Shown here one piece after another: positions 8,569 to 17,264 of a stretch of 64,000 nucleotides of DNA. The position numbers and the translations under genes are program-made. The stretch lies in contig CALKXJ010000013.1 of the NCBI GenBank assembly GCA_938003835.1, positions 203,850-267,849 on the forward strand. Direction: 5' to 3'. The DNA comes from an uncultured Bryobacteraceae bacterium. Lineage in GTDB: Bacteria > Acidobacteriota > Terriglobia > Bryobacterales > Bryobacteraceae. The notes below the pieces were generated by a model. It saw nothing but the letters and a program-made list of their open reading frames with translations. It ran no database searches and was not told the origin of the DNA. The stretch's first letter is position 1; each line of letters opens with the position of its first letter.

Positions 8569-9096
8569 ATGATTCTTTTGCTGCTGGCACTGGCGGCCTC
8601 CGGGGGGCGGCTCACCGTGGTCGAGGAGACCCTGCGGCTCGCGCCGGGCGAGGCGCGCGGGGTGAACCTCGTCCTGCGCCAGCGACCCGCTGTCGTCGAC
8701 ATCCGGTTCCGGACCACGGACGGCGACGCGGTGGTTTCCGTCGGCTTGCGAGCTCCGGAAGGCGCCGAAGGAGCCTCCCCAGGGAACTTCGTGCGCGTGG
8801 TGAGGGAACAGGCCTCGGCCTCGATCCGTTACCCGGCGCGTTTGCTGGGCGACTACCAGGTGGTCGTCGAGAACCCTCACCGGAGCCGCCGGACGGCGAC
8901 GGTGGAGCTACGGGTGGAGCTGGGCTTCGAGGAGGCGGGTACGCTGCGTCCGGAAACACTGCCCCCGGAGCGGCGCCGCCTGGTGGTTGCGCTCAGCCTC
9001 CTGTTCGTCCTGGTGGTGGTCCTCTGGACCGGCCGGCGGCTGCTCGAGGCTATAGCGAGGCGAAGACGCGACGAGCAATTTCCGCGGTTCTGGTGA
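8569..9096 (+). CDS. Hypothetical secreted protein with one C-terminal membrane anchor
   Basis: No family recognised. The 175-residue product starts with [14 protein letters not shown], a short signal-like hydrophobic stretch. A beta-rich domain of about 115 residues follows ([19 protein letters not shown], then [17 protein letters not shown] and [20 protein letters not shown]), loosely like an immunoglobulin or GOLD-type sandwich. A single transmembrane helix ([18 protein letters not shown]) and a basic tail RRRRDEQF end the protein. This would place the sandwich outside the membrane with the C-terminus in the cytoplasm. The 3' end overlaps the hemL 3' end by 47 bp in convergent orientation. 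An upstream in-frame start at 8485 would add 28 poorly hydrophobic residues and was not chosen. Confidence 0.6.
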   Translation: MILLLLALAASGGRLTVVEETLRLAPGEARGVNLVLRQRPAVVDIRFRTTDGDAVVSVGLRAPEGAEGASPGNFVRVVREQASASIRYPARLLGDYQVVVENPHRSRRTATVELRVELGFEEAGTLRPETLPPERRRLVVALSLLFVLVVVLWTGRRLLEAIARRRRDEQFPRFW

Positions 9097-10315
9097 TGTC
9101 CTCGTCGGAGTGGGCGCTCGAGACAAAGCCGGCCTCGAACTGCGAAGGCGCCAGATAGATTCCTTGCTCGAGCATGGCCCGGTGGAACCGGGCAAACCGC
9201 GCCGTGTCGGCCCGGCGCGCCGACGCATAGTCGGTCACCGGCCGGTCGGTGAAGAAGAAGGTGAACATGGAGCCGACGCGGTTGACGGTGATCCCGGCGG
9301 GAACGTCCGCGGTCAGGCATGCGGTCTTGCGGTCCAGCTCCTCGTAGACCTCCGGGTGGCGCTTCAGGTGGTTCAAAACGGCCAGGCCCGCGCTGACGGC
9401 GAGCGGATTGCCGGAAAGTGTGCCGGCCTGATAGACCGGCCCCGAGGGCGCCACCCGCGACATGACATCGGCCCGGCCGCCGTAGGCGGCAATGGGCAGC
9501 CCGCCGCCGATCACTTTCCCCAGCGTGGTCAGATCCGGGCGGATACCGTAAAGCTGCTGGGCCCCGCCGAAGGCCAGCCGGAAGCCGGTCATGACTTCGT
9601 CGAAGATTAACAGGGCCCCGTAACGCGCGGTTTCGCGCCGGAGGCATTCCAGGAAGCCGGGCGCCGGAGGCACGCAGCCCATGTTGCCTGCCACCGGCTC
9701 CACGATGACGGCGGCGATCTCGTCGCCGCGGCGCCGGAAGGTCTCCTCCACCGCCTCGATAGAGTTGTAGGGCAGGGCGATGGTGGTGTCCGCGAAGGCG
9801 GGCGGCACGCCGGCGGTGTCCGGAATGCCCAGCGTCGCCACGCCGGAGCCCGCCTTCACCAGCAACGAATCGACGTGGCCGTGATAGCAGCCCTCGAATT
9901 TCACGACCAGGTGCCGCCCCGTGAAGCCGCGCGCCAGCCTGAGAGCGCTCATGGTGGCCTCGGTGCCGGAGTTGACCAGCCGGACCATCTCAACCGCAGG
10001 CATCGCTTCGCGGATGAGCTCGGCCAGCAGGACCTCACCCTCCGTGGGGGCGCCGAAGCTGGTGCCGATCTCGAGCACGCGCCGCAAGGCTTCGATCACC
10101 TCCGGATGCCGATGGCCGAGCAGCAGCGGCCCCCAGGAACCGACGTAGTCGGTGTAGCGGTTACCGTCCACGTCCCAGACGTAGGCTCCCTCGCCCCGGG
10201 CGAGAAACGGCGGTGTGCCGCCGACGCTCCGGAAGGCGCGGACGGGCGAGTTCACTCCTCCGGGAATCACGCGCTGGGCTCGTTCGAGCAGGGCTTCCGA
10301 ACGGGTAAGATTCAT
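9050..10315 (-). CDS. hemL: Glutamate-1-semialdehyde 2,1-aminomutase
   Basis: Converts glutamate-1-semialdehyde to 5-aminolevulinate, the first committed tetrapyrrole precursor in the C5 pathway; cytoplasmic, PLP-dependent (421 aa, normal length). Diagnostic segments are [19 protein letters not shown] at the N-terminus, [37 protein letters not shown] and [18 protein letters not shown] with the catalytic Lys near residue 267. The start overlaps the stop of the upstream flavoprotein gene by four bases, so it is translationally coupled as the last gene of a three-gene reverse operon. The 3' end overlaps a convergent hypothetical gene by 47 bp. Assignment is firm. Confidence 0.97.
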   Translation of the reverse strand: MNLTRSEALLERAQRVIPGGVNSPVRAFRSVGGTPPFLARGEGAYVWDVDGNRYTDYVGSWGPLLLGHRHPEVIEALRRVLEIGTSFGAPTEGEVLLAELIREAMPAVEMVRLVNSGTEATMSALRLARGFTGRHLVVKFEGCYHGHVDSLLVKAGSGVATLGIPDTAGVPPAFADTTIALPYNSIEAVEETFRRRGDEIAAVIVEPVAGNMGCVPPAPGFLECLRRETARYGALLIFDEVMTGFRLAFGGAQQLYGIRPDLTTLGKVIGGGLPIAAYGGRADVMSRVAPSGPVYQAGTLSGNPLAVSAGLAVLNHLKRHPEVYEELDRKTACLTADVPAGITVNRVGSMFTFFFTDRPVTDYASARRADTARFARFHRAMLEQGIYLAPSQFEAGFVSSAHSDEDITRTAEIARRVFASL

Positions 10316-11493
10316 GGCTGCGTTTCGGTGGGAAGCAATCGCCGGAAGAAGAAGCTCCAGAGGATCTCCTGGAGCGTGCCGTTCAGGTTGCGCAGGAGCC
10401 GCTCTTTCAGGTTCTGATAGGGCAGGGTGCCGGCGAACAGGTCCTCCACGACACTGAGGAATCGCGGGCTGCGGCGCATGAATTCGACCATGCGTGCGGG
10501 CACGCTCGAAAACAGCAACTTGTCGAGGAAGAAGCGCTTGGCGAGCCGGGCGCCGAACTCGAGATCGGCGGCAAAGTCCCAGGTGAGCAGCGAGCGGTAG
10601 GTCCAGGGCTTCTCGGCGGGCGCGTGCGCCTCGTCGATCACCACCTGGCTGGCCAGGTCCGCTGACCGGATGGCGTAATAGAGTCCTTCGCCGGTAATCG
10701 GATCGACCAGCCCCCCGGCGTCGCCGACCGCCAGCCAGCCCTCGCCGGCGACGCGGTTGCGCCGCCAGGCGCTCGGCGACAGCGACGGCAGCATGTGGCC
10801 GTAGAACTGGGCATCTTTGAACGGGATGCCGCGTTCGAGCATGAAGCGCTCCAGGCGGCGCCGCAGTTGCGCGGCCGGTTCGCCCTTGCCGCCGATGCCC
10901 ACCGAAAGGTGGCCGCAGCGAGGGAAGACCCAGATGTAGCCCTCCAGGCCCTGGAGGAACTGGATGTCAATGTGTTCCTGCTCGGCAGGCACCCAGTAGC
11001 CGAGCGTGTACATGACGTTCTCGGCGCTCCACTGGGTGCCGACCTCGCGCAACGAGTTGCGGGCGCCGGTGGCGATGATACAGAAATCGGCTTCGAGCGT
11101 GCCGGCCGTGGTGCGAACCCGCCAGCCGCGGTCCGTGCGAATCAGTTCGCGCACCCGCGCCTTCTCGATCTGCGCCCCGGCCCGCTCCGCTCGCTCTAGC
11201 AGCATGCGGTTGAGGTCCAGCCGCGAGTAAATGACCAGCGGGCGGCTCAGCCTCATGCGGCAGGCGCCCGTGCCGGAAGCGGCGACGAATGCCTCGCTGA
11301 CCAGCTTCTTCGGGATGTCGTTGTCGATCAGGAACGGATACTGGTTGTAGGCCTTGTAAGTGATGCCCCCGCCGCACGGTTTCTCCCAGGCGAGCTTCTC
11401 GTCGAAGACGACGGTGCGCAGCCCGGCCCGCGCCAGCCGTTCGGCGGCGAAGGCGCCCGCAGGCCCACCACCAAGCACGGCGATACGCTTCAT
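10312..11493 (-). CDS. Geranylgeranyl reductase family FAD-dependent oxidoreductase
   Basis: Flavoprotein of the geranylgeranyl-reductase/PHBH fold (393 aa). The N-terminus [21 protein letters not shown] is a dinucleotide-binding GxGxxG motif, [14 protein letters not shown] carries the conserved PCGGG signature, and [22 protein letters not shown] is the second FAD motif (GD). Family members reduce isoprenoid chains of chlorophyll, menaquinone or lipids. Here the gene lies between a small lipoprotein gene and hemL with four-base overlaps on both sides. The hemL link might suggest tetrapyrrole side-chain chemistry, but no chlorophyll genes are present, so quinone or membrane-lipid reduction is equally plausible. 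Substrate undetermined. Confidence 0.88.
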   Translation of the reverse strand: MKRIAVLGGGPAGAFAAERLARAGLRTVVFDEKLAWEKPCGGGITYKAYNQYPFLIDNDIPKKLVSEAFVAASGTGACRMRLSRPLVIYSRLDLNRMLLERAERAGAQIEKARVRELIRTDRGWRVRTTAGTLEADFCIIATGARNSLREVGTQWSAENVMYTLGYWVPAEQEHIDIQFLQGLEGYIWVFPRCGHLSVGIGGKGEPAAQLRRRLERFMLERGIPFKDAQFYGHMLPSLSPSAWRRNRVAGEGWLAVGDAGGLVDPITGEGLYYAIRSADLASQVVIDEAHAPAEKPWTYRSLLTWDFAADLEFGARLAKRFFLDKLLFSSVPARMVEFMRRSPRFLSVVEDLFAGTLPYQNLKERLLRNLNGTLQEILWSFFFRRLLPTETQP

Positions 11494-11921
11494 GGTTTGG
11501 CGGGCGCAGGCGAAGCCTCACCCACGGGAGGATGGCCCGGCGGAAGGGTGCCGGAAGGTTGCCCCATGCCCTGATGCGGATTATCCGGCTGATCGATCCC
11601 TTCGTGGGCGCCGCCTCCCGCCCCTTTCTTCGTTGTGACCACCCAGCGGCTGCCCTGCCGCTCCAGCGTATATCGCATCTGCATCACCGACGCCGGGTCG
11701 GTGGAGCCTTTCGGCCGGAAAGAGACGACCGCGTCGGCCTCGTCGCCCCGGAAGGCCACCGAGGCCACCTCGACATCCATGGAGCCGATATCGAGCCCGG
11801 CGCGCCCCGCCAGGTGGCTGATGACACCCTGGCGGACGGCTTCGGCAGTTTGAACGTTACGGTTGCAGCCGCTCGCGACCAGGAAGACCGCTAGCGCCAC
11901 GGCCGGCCCAGCTTTTCTCAC
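11490..11921 (-). CDS. Small lipoprotein of unknown function
   Basis: No family recognised. The 143-residue protein starts with RKAGPAVALAVFLVASGCNR, a lipoprotein signal peptide with lipobox VASGC, so it is predicted to be acylated at Cys19 and membrane-anchored. Residues about 27-95 form a compact domain (VRQGVISHLAGRAGLDIGSM, then VSFRPKGSTDPASVMQMRY and RWVVTTKK) that resembles small periplasmic beta-rich domains. The C-terminal third is Gly/Pro/His-rich and likely disordered. It is the first gene of the lipoprotein-flavoprotein-hemL operon and overlaps the next gene by four bases. Confidence 0.75.
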   Translation of the reverse strand: MRKAGPAVALAVFLVASGCNRNVQTAEAVRQGVISHLAGRAGLDIGSMDVEVASVAFRGDEADAVVSFRPKGSTDPASVMQMRYTLERQGSRWVVTTKKGAGGGAHEGIDQPDNPHQGMGQPSGTLPPGHPPVGEASPAPAKP

Positions 11922-11973
11922 ATGACTGATTATACGCCATCACTCTGGTCCGGTCTTTGATAGCTTGGGCAAG

Positions 11974-14163
11974 ATGGCGAGATTTTTTGTCCTCGTAACG
12001 TTTCTGGTAGCGACGCCGCTGGCTGCCCCCTCGGCCGAAAAACGCCCCATGACGCCTTTGGACGTGGTGAAGCTCCGGAGGCTGGATGAGTTTGCCGTCT
12101 CGCCTGACGGGCGCTGGCTGCTGTACTCGCAAACCATCCCGAACTGGGACAAGGGGCAGAACTACACCGATCTGTTCCTCGTCCGTACCGACGGCGCCGG
12201 ACACCGGCAGATGACCTTCACGCCCGAAGCGGACGAGACGCCGTTCGCCTGGGGGCGTGACTCAGAGACCTTCGCCTTCCTGTCGGCCCGGGACGGAAGC
12301 CGCAACAAGCAGATCTATCTCCTGAATGTCGGCGGCGGGGAGGCGCGCCGGCTGACCGAGGAGCGGGAAGGCGTGGAACGCTTTGCCTTCAGCCGCGACG
12401 GCCGCTGGATCGCCTATCTCGGCGGCGCGCAGGATCATCGGACCCTGAAGCTGATCGATCTCGGACAACCGGGCTACCCAACGCGTGAGCTGATCAAGCA
12501 CGAGACGCCGGTCGAGGAGTTCGTCTGGCATCCATCGAGCCGCACGATCTACTTCACGGCGGCGGATCGCGACGAATCGATTCACAGGCGGCGGGCCAGG
12601 CTCGGCTTCGACGTCAAGGTCAATGCGCTCGAGCCCTCGCCCCGCAACGTCTATGCGATCGACATCGCCGGCACGGCCGGGAAGCGCCTTACTTCCCTCG
12701 GCGAGTTCGTCCTCAGTGGACTTCAGATCTCCCGCGACGGCCGCTGGCTGGCCTGCACCGGCAAGCCCACACACCGGTATGCCACCGACTGGGACAAGGA
12801 GGTCTTCCTGATCGAATCCGCCACCGGCGCGCTGCGAAGAATCACCGAGAACCGGCAGAGCGAAACCGACGTGCAGTTTTCACCGGACTCGCGCTGGCTG
12901 GTCTACACGCTTCCGGAGGGCGGCGAGGAGCACCGCGCCAGGCGTGTCCATCTCGTGAGGACCCAGGGAGACGAGCGGCGGAAGCTCTTCGAAGGCTGGG
13001 AGCACGACGGCGCTGCGGGTTTTTTCCACCCTGCGGGCGACGCGATCTATTTCGCCACGACCGTGGGCGTGAACCGGCAGGCCTGGCGAATCCGGCTCGC
13101 GGGCGGCGCCCCGGAGGTCCTGACCCGCGGGGACCAGTTCCTCAACCTCGCCTTCGACCACGACAGCGGGCGGCTGCTCATCCGGCGCAGCACGCCGGCT
13201 CAGCCGGAGGAGATCTTTACGGCGCGGCTCGATGAGCTGGGCGACTTCCGCCGCTGGACGCGCCTGACGCAGCTTAGTGAACAGGTGGAGCCGTTCCTGC
13301 TGGCCGAATACGAAACCGTGCGGTGGAAGTCCTCCGACGGGGTCGAGGTCGAGGGGCTGTTGATCAAGCCGGTGAACTACAGGCCGGGCGAGCGCTATCC
13401 GCTGATCGTGCAAGTTCACGGCGGGCCGGCCGGCACCTCGACCAATTCCTTCAGCGGCTCCTACGTCACCTATCCGCACGTGCTGGCAGGTGCCGGCTAT
13501 GCCGTCTTCCAGCCCAACTACCGCGGCTCGAGCGGCTACGGCGAGACCTTCCGGCGCCAGATTGCGGGCGATTACTTCCGGCAGGGTTTCGACGATATCA
13601 TGACCGGGGTGGATTTCCTCATCGCACGAGGCATCGCCGATCCTGACCGGCTGGGGCACATGGGCTGGAGCGCCGGGGGGCACTGGTCGAACTGGGCGCT
13701 GGTGAAGACCGACCGCTTCAAGGCGATCGCCACGGGGGCCGGCGCGGTGAACTGGATCTCGATGTACGCCCAGACGGACGTCCAGCGCACGCGTGAGTTC
13801 TACTTCCGGGGAACACCTTACGAGAATGAGGAACACTACCGGGCCGTTTCCCCGCTGACTTACATTCGCAACGCCAAGACGCCGACGCTGATCCTCTGCG
13901 GCACGGACGATCCGCGCGTGCCGAATGCGCAGAGCCGCGAGCTGTATATCGCGCTCCAGAAGCTGGGCGTGCCGGTGGAGTATCTCGAGTTTCCGGGTAT
14001 GGGGCACGCCATCACCAAGCCGCGCTACCAACTGGTGAAGATGATGGCGGAGCTCGCCTGGTTCGACCGTTGGCTCCGGGGCGCGCCGGGCTGGCTCGAC
14101 TGGGAGAAGGTACTCGAGACGCTGCCGGCCGGCGCGCGGGGCGCCTCTTCCGGGACGCCGTAA
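11974..14163 (+). CDS. S9 family peptidase (prolyl oligopeptidase/dipeptidyl-peptidase-like), secreted
   Basis: Serine peptidase of clan SC, family S9 (729 aa from the ATG). ARFFVLVTFLVATPLAAPSA is a signal peptide, so the enzyme is probably periplasmic. Residues about 30-430 form a beta-propeller with repeated SPDGRWLLYS-like blades, which normally screens peptide size. The hydrolase domain has VQVHGGPAGTSTNSF, the nucleophile motif MGWSAGGHW (Ser near 565), the acid in LCGTDDPRVPN and the His in PGMGHAITKP near residue 677. All catalytic residues are present. A TTG three codons upstream is a possible alternative start. The role is likely peptide scavenging. Confidence 0.94.
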   Translation: MARFFVLVTFLVATPLAAPSAEKRPMTPLDVVKLRRLDEFAVSPDGRWLLYSQTIPNWDKGQNYTDLFLVRTDGAGHRQMTFTPEADETPFAWGRDSETFAFLSARDGSRNKQIYLLNVGGGEARRLTEEREGVERFAFSRDGRWIAYLGGAQDHRTLKLIDLGQPGYPTRELIKHETPVEEFVWHPSSRTIYFTAADRDESIHRRRARLGFDVKVNALEPSPRNVYAIDIAGTAGKRLTSLGEFVLSGLQISRDGRWLACTGKPTHRYATDWDKEVFLIESATGALRRITENRQSETDVQFSPDSRWLVYTLPEGGEEHRARRVHLVRTQGDERRKLFEGWEHDGAAGFFHPAGDAIYFATTVGVNRQAWRIRLAGGAPEVLTRGDQFLNLAFDHDSGRLLIRRSTPAQPEEIFTARLDELGDFRRWTRLTQLSEQVEPFLLAEYETVRWKSSDGVEVEGLLIKPVNYRPGERYPLIVQVHGGPAGTSTNSFSGSYVTYPHVLAGAGYAVFQPNYRGSSGYGETFRRQIAGDYFRQGFDDIMTGVDFLIARGIADPDRLGHMGWSAGGHWSNWALVKTDRFKAIATGAGAVNWISMYAQTDVQRTREFYFRGTPYENEEHYRAVSPLTYIRNAKTPTLILCGTDDPRVPNAQSRELYIALQKLGVPVEYLEFPGMGHAITKPRYQLVKMMAELAWFDRWLRGAPGWLDWEKVLETLPAGARGASSGTP

Positions 14164-14199
14164 CGGTTGCGGGCAACTTCGATTTCGATCCCTTTTTTT

Positions 14200-14205
14200 T
14201 ACAAT
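14200..14205 (+). promoter_or_regulatory. Candidate -10 box (TACAAT) with long leader for the orphan gene at 14317
   Basis: TACAAT follows a run of eight T residues. A start site near 14212 would give a leader of about 105 bases, which contains the hairpin at 14262-14282 and ends in a near-consensus AAAGGAGGT ribosome-binding site at 14302-14310. No clear -35 element was recognised. Confidence 0.4.
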
Positions 14206-14261
14206 CAGTTAGAGAAATCCAGCCGAGGTGCGCCATCCTCCGGCGGGAGATAATGAGGGCG

Positions 14262-14282
14262 GCGCGCCGGGTGTCGGCGCGC
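14262..14282 (+). repeat. Perfect 7-bp hairpin in the 5' leader of the orphan gene
   Basis: GCGCGCC (14262-14268) and GGCGCGC (14276-14282) form a perfect all-GC stem with a 7-nt loop. The hairpin lies 20 bases before the ribosome-binding site. There is no following T-run, so it does not look like a terminator for the upstream peptidase gene, although the position 99 bases after that stop codon keeps this possible. Confidence 0.4.
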
Positions 14283-14316
14283 AATCCATCCTTCCCTTTC
14301 GAAAGGAGGTAAATCT

Positions 14317-15204
14317 GTGCCTTTTATCAGCAAACCCAAAGAGCTGAGTGTGCCGGACGAGCCCTTTTATCCCGTCGAGAAGCTGTTTCTGTTCGACCGG
14401 CACACCCGGGCCACCTGGGAGCAAGCCTTCGGCGAGCAGGCGCCGCCCTGGAACAAGGACCGCCGCATCAAGCGCTGGGCCGATACGACGGCGCTTGAGC
14501 GGGTTTCCGATCCGGACAACGAGCTGGTCGAGTACACCTGGTTTGACCACGCTACCGCCAGTTTCAAGAAGATATCCTTGACAGCGCGCGAGGCGGCGAC
14601 GCCCAACCTTCCCGGCAAGTACGTTTATCCGAAGTATCAGATCGCTCCGACGCCGGCAGTTGTTGTCGGCCCGCCCCCAATCGAGCCGTTAGCTATCCGG
14701 CCCGAGATTCTTTGTCATCGTGCCGAGGCCGAGGCGCTAAAGAATGAGCTCGGCGGCGAGGAGGTGGTCGAAGGGCTGACCTTCACGACGGGGCCATACC
14801 GGATCGACTGGCGGGGTGAGACGCGCCGGCAGTGGCTGATCAAGATCGGTGGAGACTACCACAACGCGGGGACGCTGCTGCTCCTGAAGAACTCGGGCGG
14901 CGTGGGCGCTCCCGGCAAGTGGGAGAAGACGCGCACGGGGCCGGTGTGGGTGAGCTTCGCGCAGGATACGGGCGAACAGGACCCGCGTCCCGAGATCCCG
15001 ATTCCCTGCCGGCCCCTCGATCCTGTCGAGGCCATCTACCGGACGCCGTTCGGCGTGGTGATCTACCGCAAGGACAAGGAATCGCCCTATAACCCGAAGC
15101 CGGCGGCGCAGGGCGGCTTGACGGCCGAGCAGGCGGCGACGCTCGCCCGCATCGACGCCAACGTCCAGCAGTTGCTGGCGCTCAGTCTCGTCCAGAACAA
15201 GTGA
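14317..15204 (+). CDS. Unrecognised 295-residue protein
   Basis: I do not recognise this gene. The GTG start is fixed by a very strong AAAGGAGGT seven bases upstream. The protein has no signal peptide or membrane segment. It is rich in Trp and Pro with short charged stretches (EPFYPVEKLFLFDRHTRATW, PGKYVYPKYQIAPTPAVVVG, TGPVWVSFAQDTGEQDPRPE). The last 40 residues include LTAEQAATLARIDANVQQLL, a probable amphipathic helix that could oligomerise. Synonymous base use looks slightly less GC-extreme than in its neighbours, as judged by eye only. It stands alone between the S9 peptidase and the convergent catabolic locus. Transfer or a lineage-specific origin is possible but unproven. Confidence 0.65.
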   Translation: MPFISKPKELSVPDEPFYPVEKLFLFDRHTRATWEQAFGEQAPPWNKDRRIKRWADTTALERVSDPDNELVEYTWFDHATASFKKISLTAREAATPNLPGKYVYPKYQIAPTPAVVVGPPPIEPLAIRPEILCHRAEAEALKNELGGEEVVEGLTFTTGPYRIDWRGETRRQWLIKIGGDYHNAGTLLLLKNSGGVGAPGKWEKTRTGPVWVSFAQDTGEQDPRPEIPIPCRPLDPVEAIYRTPFGVVIYRKDKESPYNPKPAAQGGLTAEQAATLARIDANVQQLLALSLVQNK

Positions 15205-15285
15205 GCGAGTAATTGCGGGAGGGAGCGGGGGACGCGGCCGGCCTTCCCCGCTCCTTGCTCCCGCCCGTATGCTCTTTCCGCGGCA

Positions 15286-16200
15286 TTACCGGGCTGTCAC
15301 TTTGCGGTGTGCGGCGAGATGCTGCTCCAGAATCGCGCGCACTGCGGCGCGCCCGGCCTCATCGAGCGGCGTCACATAGGGCCGGCCGGTAGCCCGCTCG
15401 CAGATTCCCAGGTAACGCATCGCCTCGTCAAAAGCCCCCCAAATCGCGCCGTAGCGGAAGATCTCCCACACCCGGATAAGATCCTGCTGGAGCCGGCGCG
15501 CCTCCTCGATATCCCCTCCACGGAAGGCTTCCCAAAGAGCGACCGCCAGGTGTGGGCACACATTGTAAAGTCCTCCCACGGAGCCGTGGCAGCCCATCTG
15601 GAGGGCCGTGAGCGCCAGGTGCTCGCTTCCGGCGCAGACGGCAAAGCCATCTCCACCGGGACGCGCCGCCTCTAGAATCGCCTGAAGCTTGATGCAATCG
15701 GTGTCGCTCACCTTGATCCCCGCGAGCGTGGGAATCGCGCGGCGGAGCTCGGCGATCGTCTCGGGGGCGATCGGGTTCTTGGTGAGCGCCGGATTGTCGT
15801 AGAGAATCACCGGGACGGAGACCGCCGCGGCCACCTCGCCGAAATAGGCGATCAGATGCTCCTGGCGCGCCAGGTAATAGAAGGGAGGCAACAGGGCGAT
15901 GTAGTCCGGACCTTCGCGGGCGATGCGGCGCGCCAGCCGCAGAGCGCGCGCCGTACCCGTCTCGCCGACACCGGCGATGACTGGCACGCGGCCGCGCGCC
16001 GCCGAGACGATGATTCCGACTGAGCGAACCTGCTCGTCGTCGGTGAGGAAGGCGAAACCGCCCATGGAGCCGTTGGCGTAGAGGGCATGAACGCCGGCCT
16101 CGAGAACCCAGCGGACCAGGCGGTGCAGGCCCGCCTCCTCGACGGAGTCGTCGTGGGCGAGCGGGGTGCCGAGCGCACAGATGATGCCGCCGAGCGCCAT
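15286..16200 (-). CDS. DapA/NanA-superfamily aldolase-lyase
   Basis: Class I (Schiff-base) pyruvate aldolase or lyase of the dihydrodipicolinate synthase/N-acetylneuraminate lyase superfamily (304 aa, cytoplasmic). The Schiff-base Lys is in LAGIKVSDTD near residue 162 and the catalytic Tyr in VILYDNPALT near 131. The substrate-carboxylate loop reads ANGSMGGF instead of the GTTGE of DHDPS, so it is probably not the lysine-biosynthesis enzyme. The ATG lies six bases from a TACAAT -10 box, making the transcript nearly leaderless, and a palindromic operator sits four bases upstream of that box. It diverges from the PLP enzyme gene at 16236. The likely substrate is a 2-keto-3-deoxy sugar acid or sialic-acid-like compound; this is inference from family and context. 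Confidence 0.88.
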   Translation of the reverse strand: MALGGIICALGTPLAHDDSVEEAGLHRLVRWVLEAGVHALYANGSMGGFAFLTDDEQVRSVGIIVSAARGRVPVIAGVGETGTARALRLARRIAREGPDYIALLPPFYYLARQEHLIAYFGEVAAAVSVPVILYDNPALTKNPIAPETIAELRRAIPTLAGIKVSDTDCIKLQAILEAARPGGDGFAVCAGSEHLALTALQMGCHGSVGGLYNVCPHLAVALWEAFRGGDIEEARRLQQDLIRVWEIFRYGAIWGAFDEAMRYLGICERATGRPYVTPLDEAGRAAVRAILEQHLAAHRKVTAR

Positions 16201-16206
16201 CGCTCC

Positions 16207-16228
16207 ATTGTAGAATACTGCCGACAGT
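16207..16228 (-). promoter_or_regulatory. Operator site A plus -10 box for the DapA-like gene
   Basis: Read on the reverse strand, the palindrome ACTGTCGGCAGT (16228-16217) is followed after four bases by TACAAT (16212-16207), and the ATG starts six bases later at 16200. The palindrome has a single central mismatch to dyad symmetry. It matches sites B, C and D in sequence and in its position relative to the -10 box. It also lies in the 35-bp gap to the divergent gene at 16236, where TAGAAT (16211-16216) could be a forward -10, so it may control both directions. Confidence 0.7.
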
Positions 16229-16235
16229 CTTCTAG

Positions 16236-17264
16236 ATGAGCTCCCCGGCCTCCCTCGGTGAAGGACGCACCCCGCTGGTGCCCAGCCGCGGCATCTGTTC
16301 CCGCCTCGGGCTCGCCGAGCTGCACTTCAAACTCGAAACCGTCAACCCGACCGGCTCCTATAAGGACCGCTTCATCGCCGCCGAGCTGGCCCATCTGGCG
16401 CCGCGCGCGCCGCAGGCCATCATGGCCACCTCTTCGGGAAACACCGGGTCGGCGCTCGCCGCTTACGCGGCCCGATACGCCATCCGGTGCCTCATCCTGG
16501 TCAATGAGCACGCCCCGGAGGGCAAGTTGCTTCAGATGAGGGCTCATGGCGCCAGGCTGGTCCGTGTCCGCGGCTTCGGAAGTTCGCCAGAGGTGACACA
16601 GCAGGTCTTCGACCTGCTACGGCGCTTCCAGGCGGAGGCAGGCCTGCCGTTCGTCGTCTCGGCCTACCGGTACTGTCCGGTAGGGATGCAGGGTGTCGAA
16701 GATCTCGGCCGGGAGCTGGTCGAGCAGACACGCGGCGCGCCGGCTCATGTCTTCGTTCCGGTCGGCGGGGGCGGCCTTTACACTGCCGTCTGTCGCGGGC
16801 TCCGCCGCCGCTGGCCGGTGCATGCCGTGCAGCCGGAGGGCTGCTCGACCGTCGTGGCCGCCTGGCGGCGCGGGGACGACGCCATCGTCCCCGTCACGAG
16901 CACCACGCGCATCAGCGGCCTCAGCGTGCCATTCGACATCGATGCCTCCCTGGCGCTGGCCGAGCTCCGCGCCACCGGCGGCACGGGCATTACCGTTACC
17001 GACGGGGAGATCTACGCCGCCCAGCGGATGCTGGCTGAGCTCGAAGGCATCCTGGCCGAGCCGGCGGGGGCGGCGGCGCTCGCCGGTCTGCTCAAGCTCG
17101 TCGAACAGGGCATCTTCGACCGCGGGGATCGGGCCATCTGCCTGGTGACCGGTAGCGGCTTCAAGGATCCGGAATCGCTGGCGGGGCTGGCGGCAGCGGG
17201 CGAGGAGCTCATGGTAAGTCTGGGGGAGTTGCCGGAGTTGATCCGCGAGCGTATCCGGTCATGA
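16236..17264 (+). CDS. Threonine synthase/threonine dehydratase-like PLP enzyme
   Basis: Fold-type II PLP enzyme (342 aa, cytoplasmic). The Schiff-base Lys lies in NPTGSYKDRFIAAEL near residue 43, followed by ATSSGNTGSALAAYAARY, the phosphate/asparagine loop, and by VPVGGGGLYTAVCRGL, the PLP-phosphate loop. The size and lack of the N-terminal extension of ThrC suggest a threonine-synthase-like or ammonia-lyase-like enzyme with another substrate. It is divergent from the DapA-like aldolase across operator site A and overlaps the downstream SDR gene by four bases (ATGA). Context suggests it deaminates or eliminates from a substrate of the local catabolic pathway. ThrC itself is less likely but not excluded. 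Confidence 0.82.
   Translation: MSSPASLGEGRTPLVPSRGICSRLGLAELHFKLETVNPTGSYKDRFIAAELAHLAPRAPQAIMATSSGNTGSALAAYAARYAIRCLILVNEHAPEGKLLQMRAHGARLVRVRGFGSSPEVTQQVFDLLRRFQAEAGLPFVVSAYRYCPVGMQGVEDLGRELVEQTRGAPAHVFVPVGGGGLYTAVCRGLRRRWPVHAVQPEGCSTVVAAWRRGDDAIVPVTSTTRISGLSVPFDIDASLALAELRATGGTGITVTDGEIYAAQRMLAELEGILAEPAGAAALAGLLKLVEQGIFDRGDRAICLVTGSGFKDPESLAGLAAAGEELMVSLGELPELIRERIRS

Noticed and set aside
15286..16200. Lysine-biosynthesis DapA.
   Set aside because: The GTTGE loop is replaced by ANGSMGGF and the gene is in a catabolic, operator-linked context.
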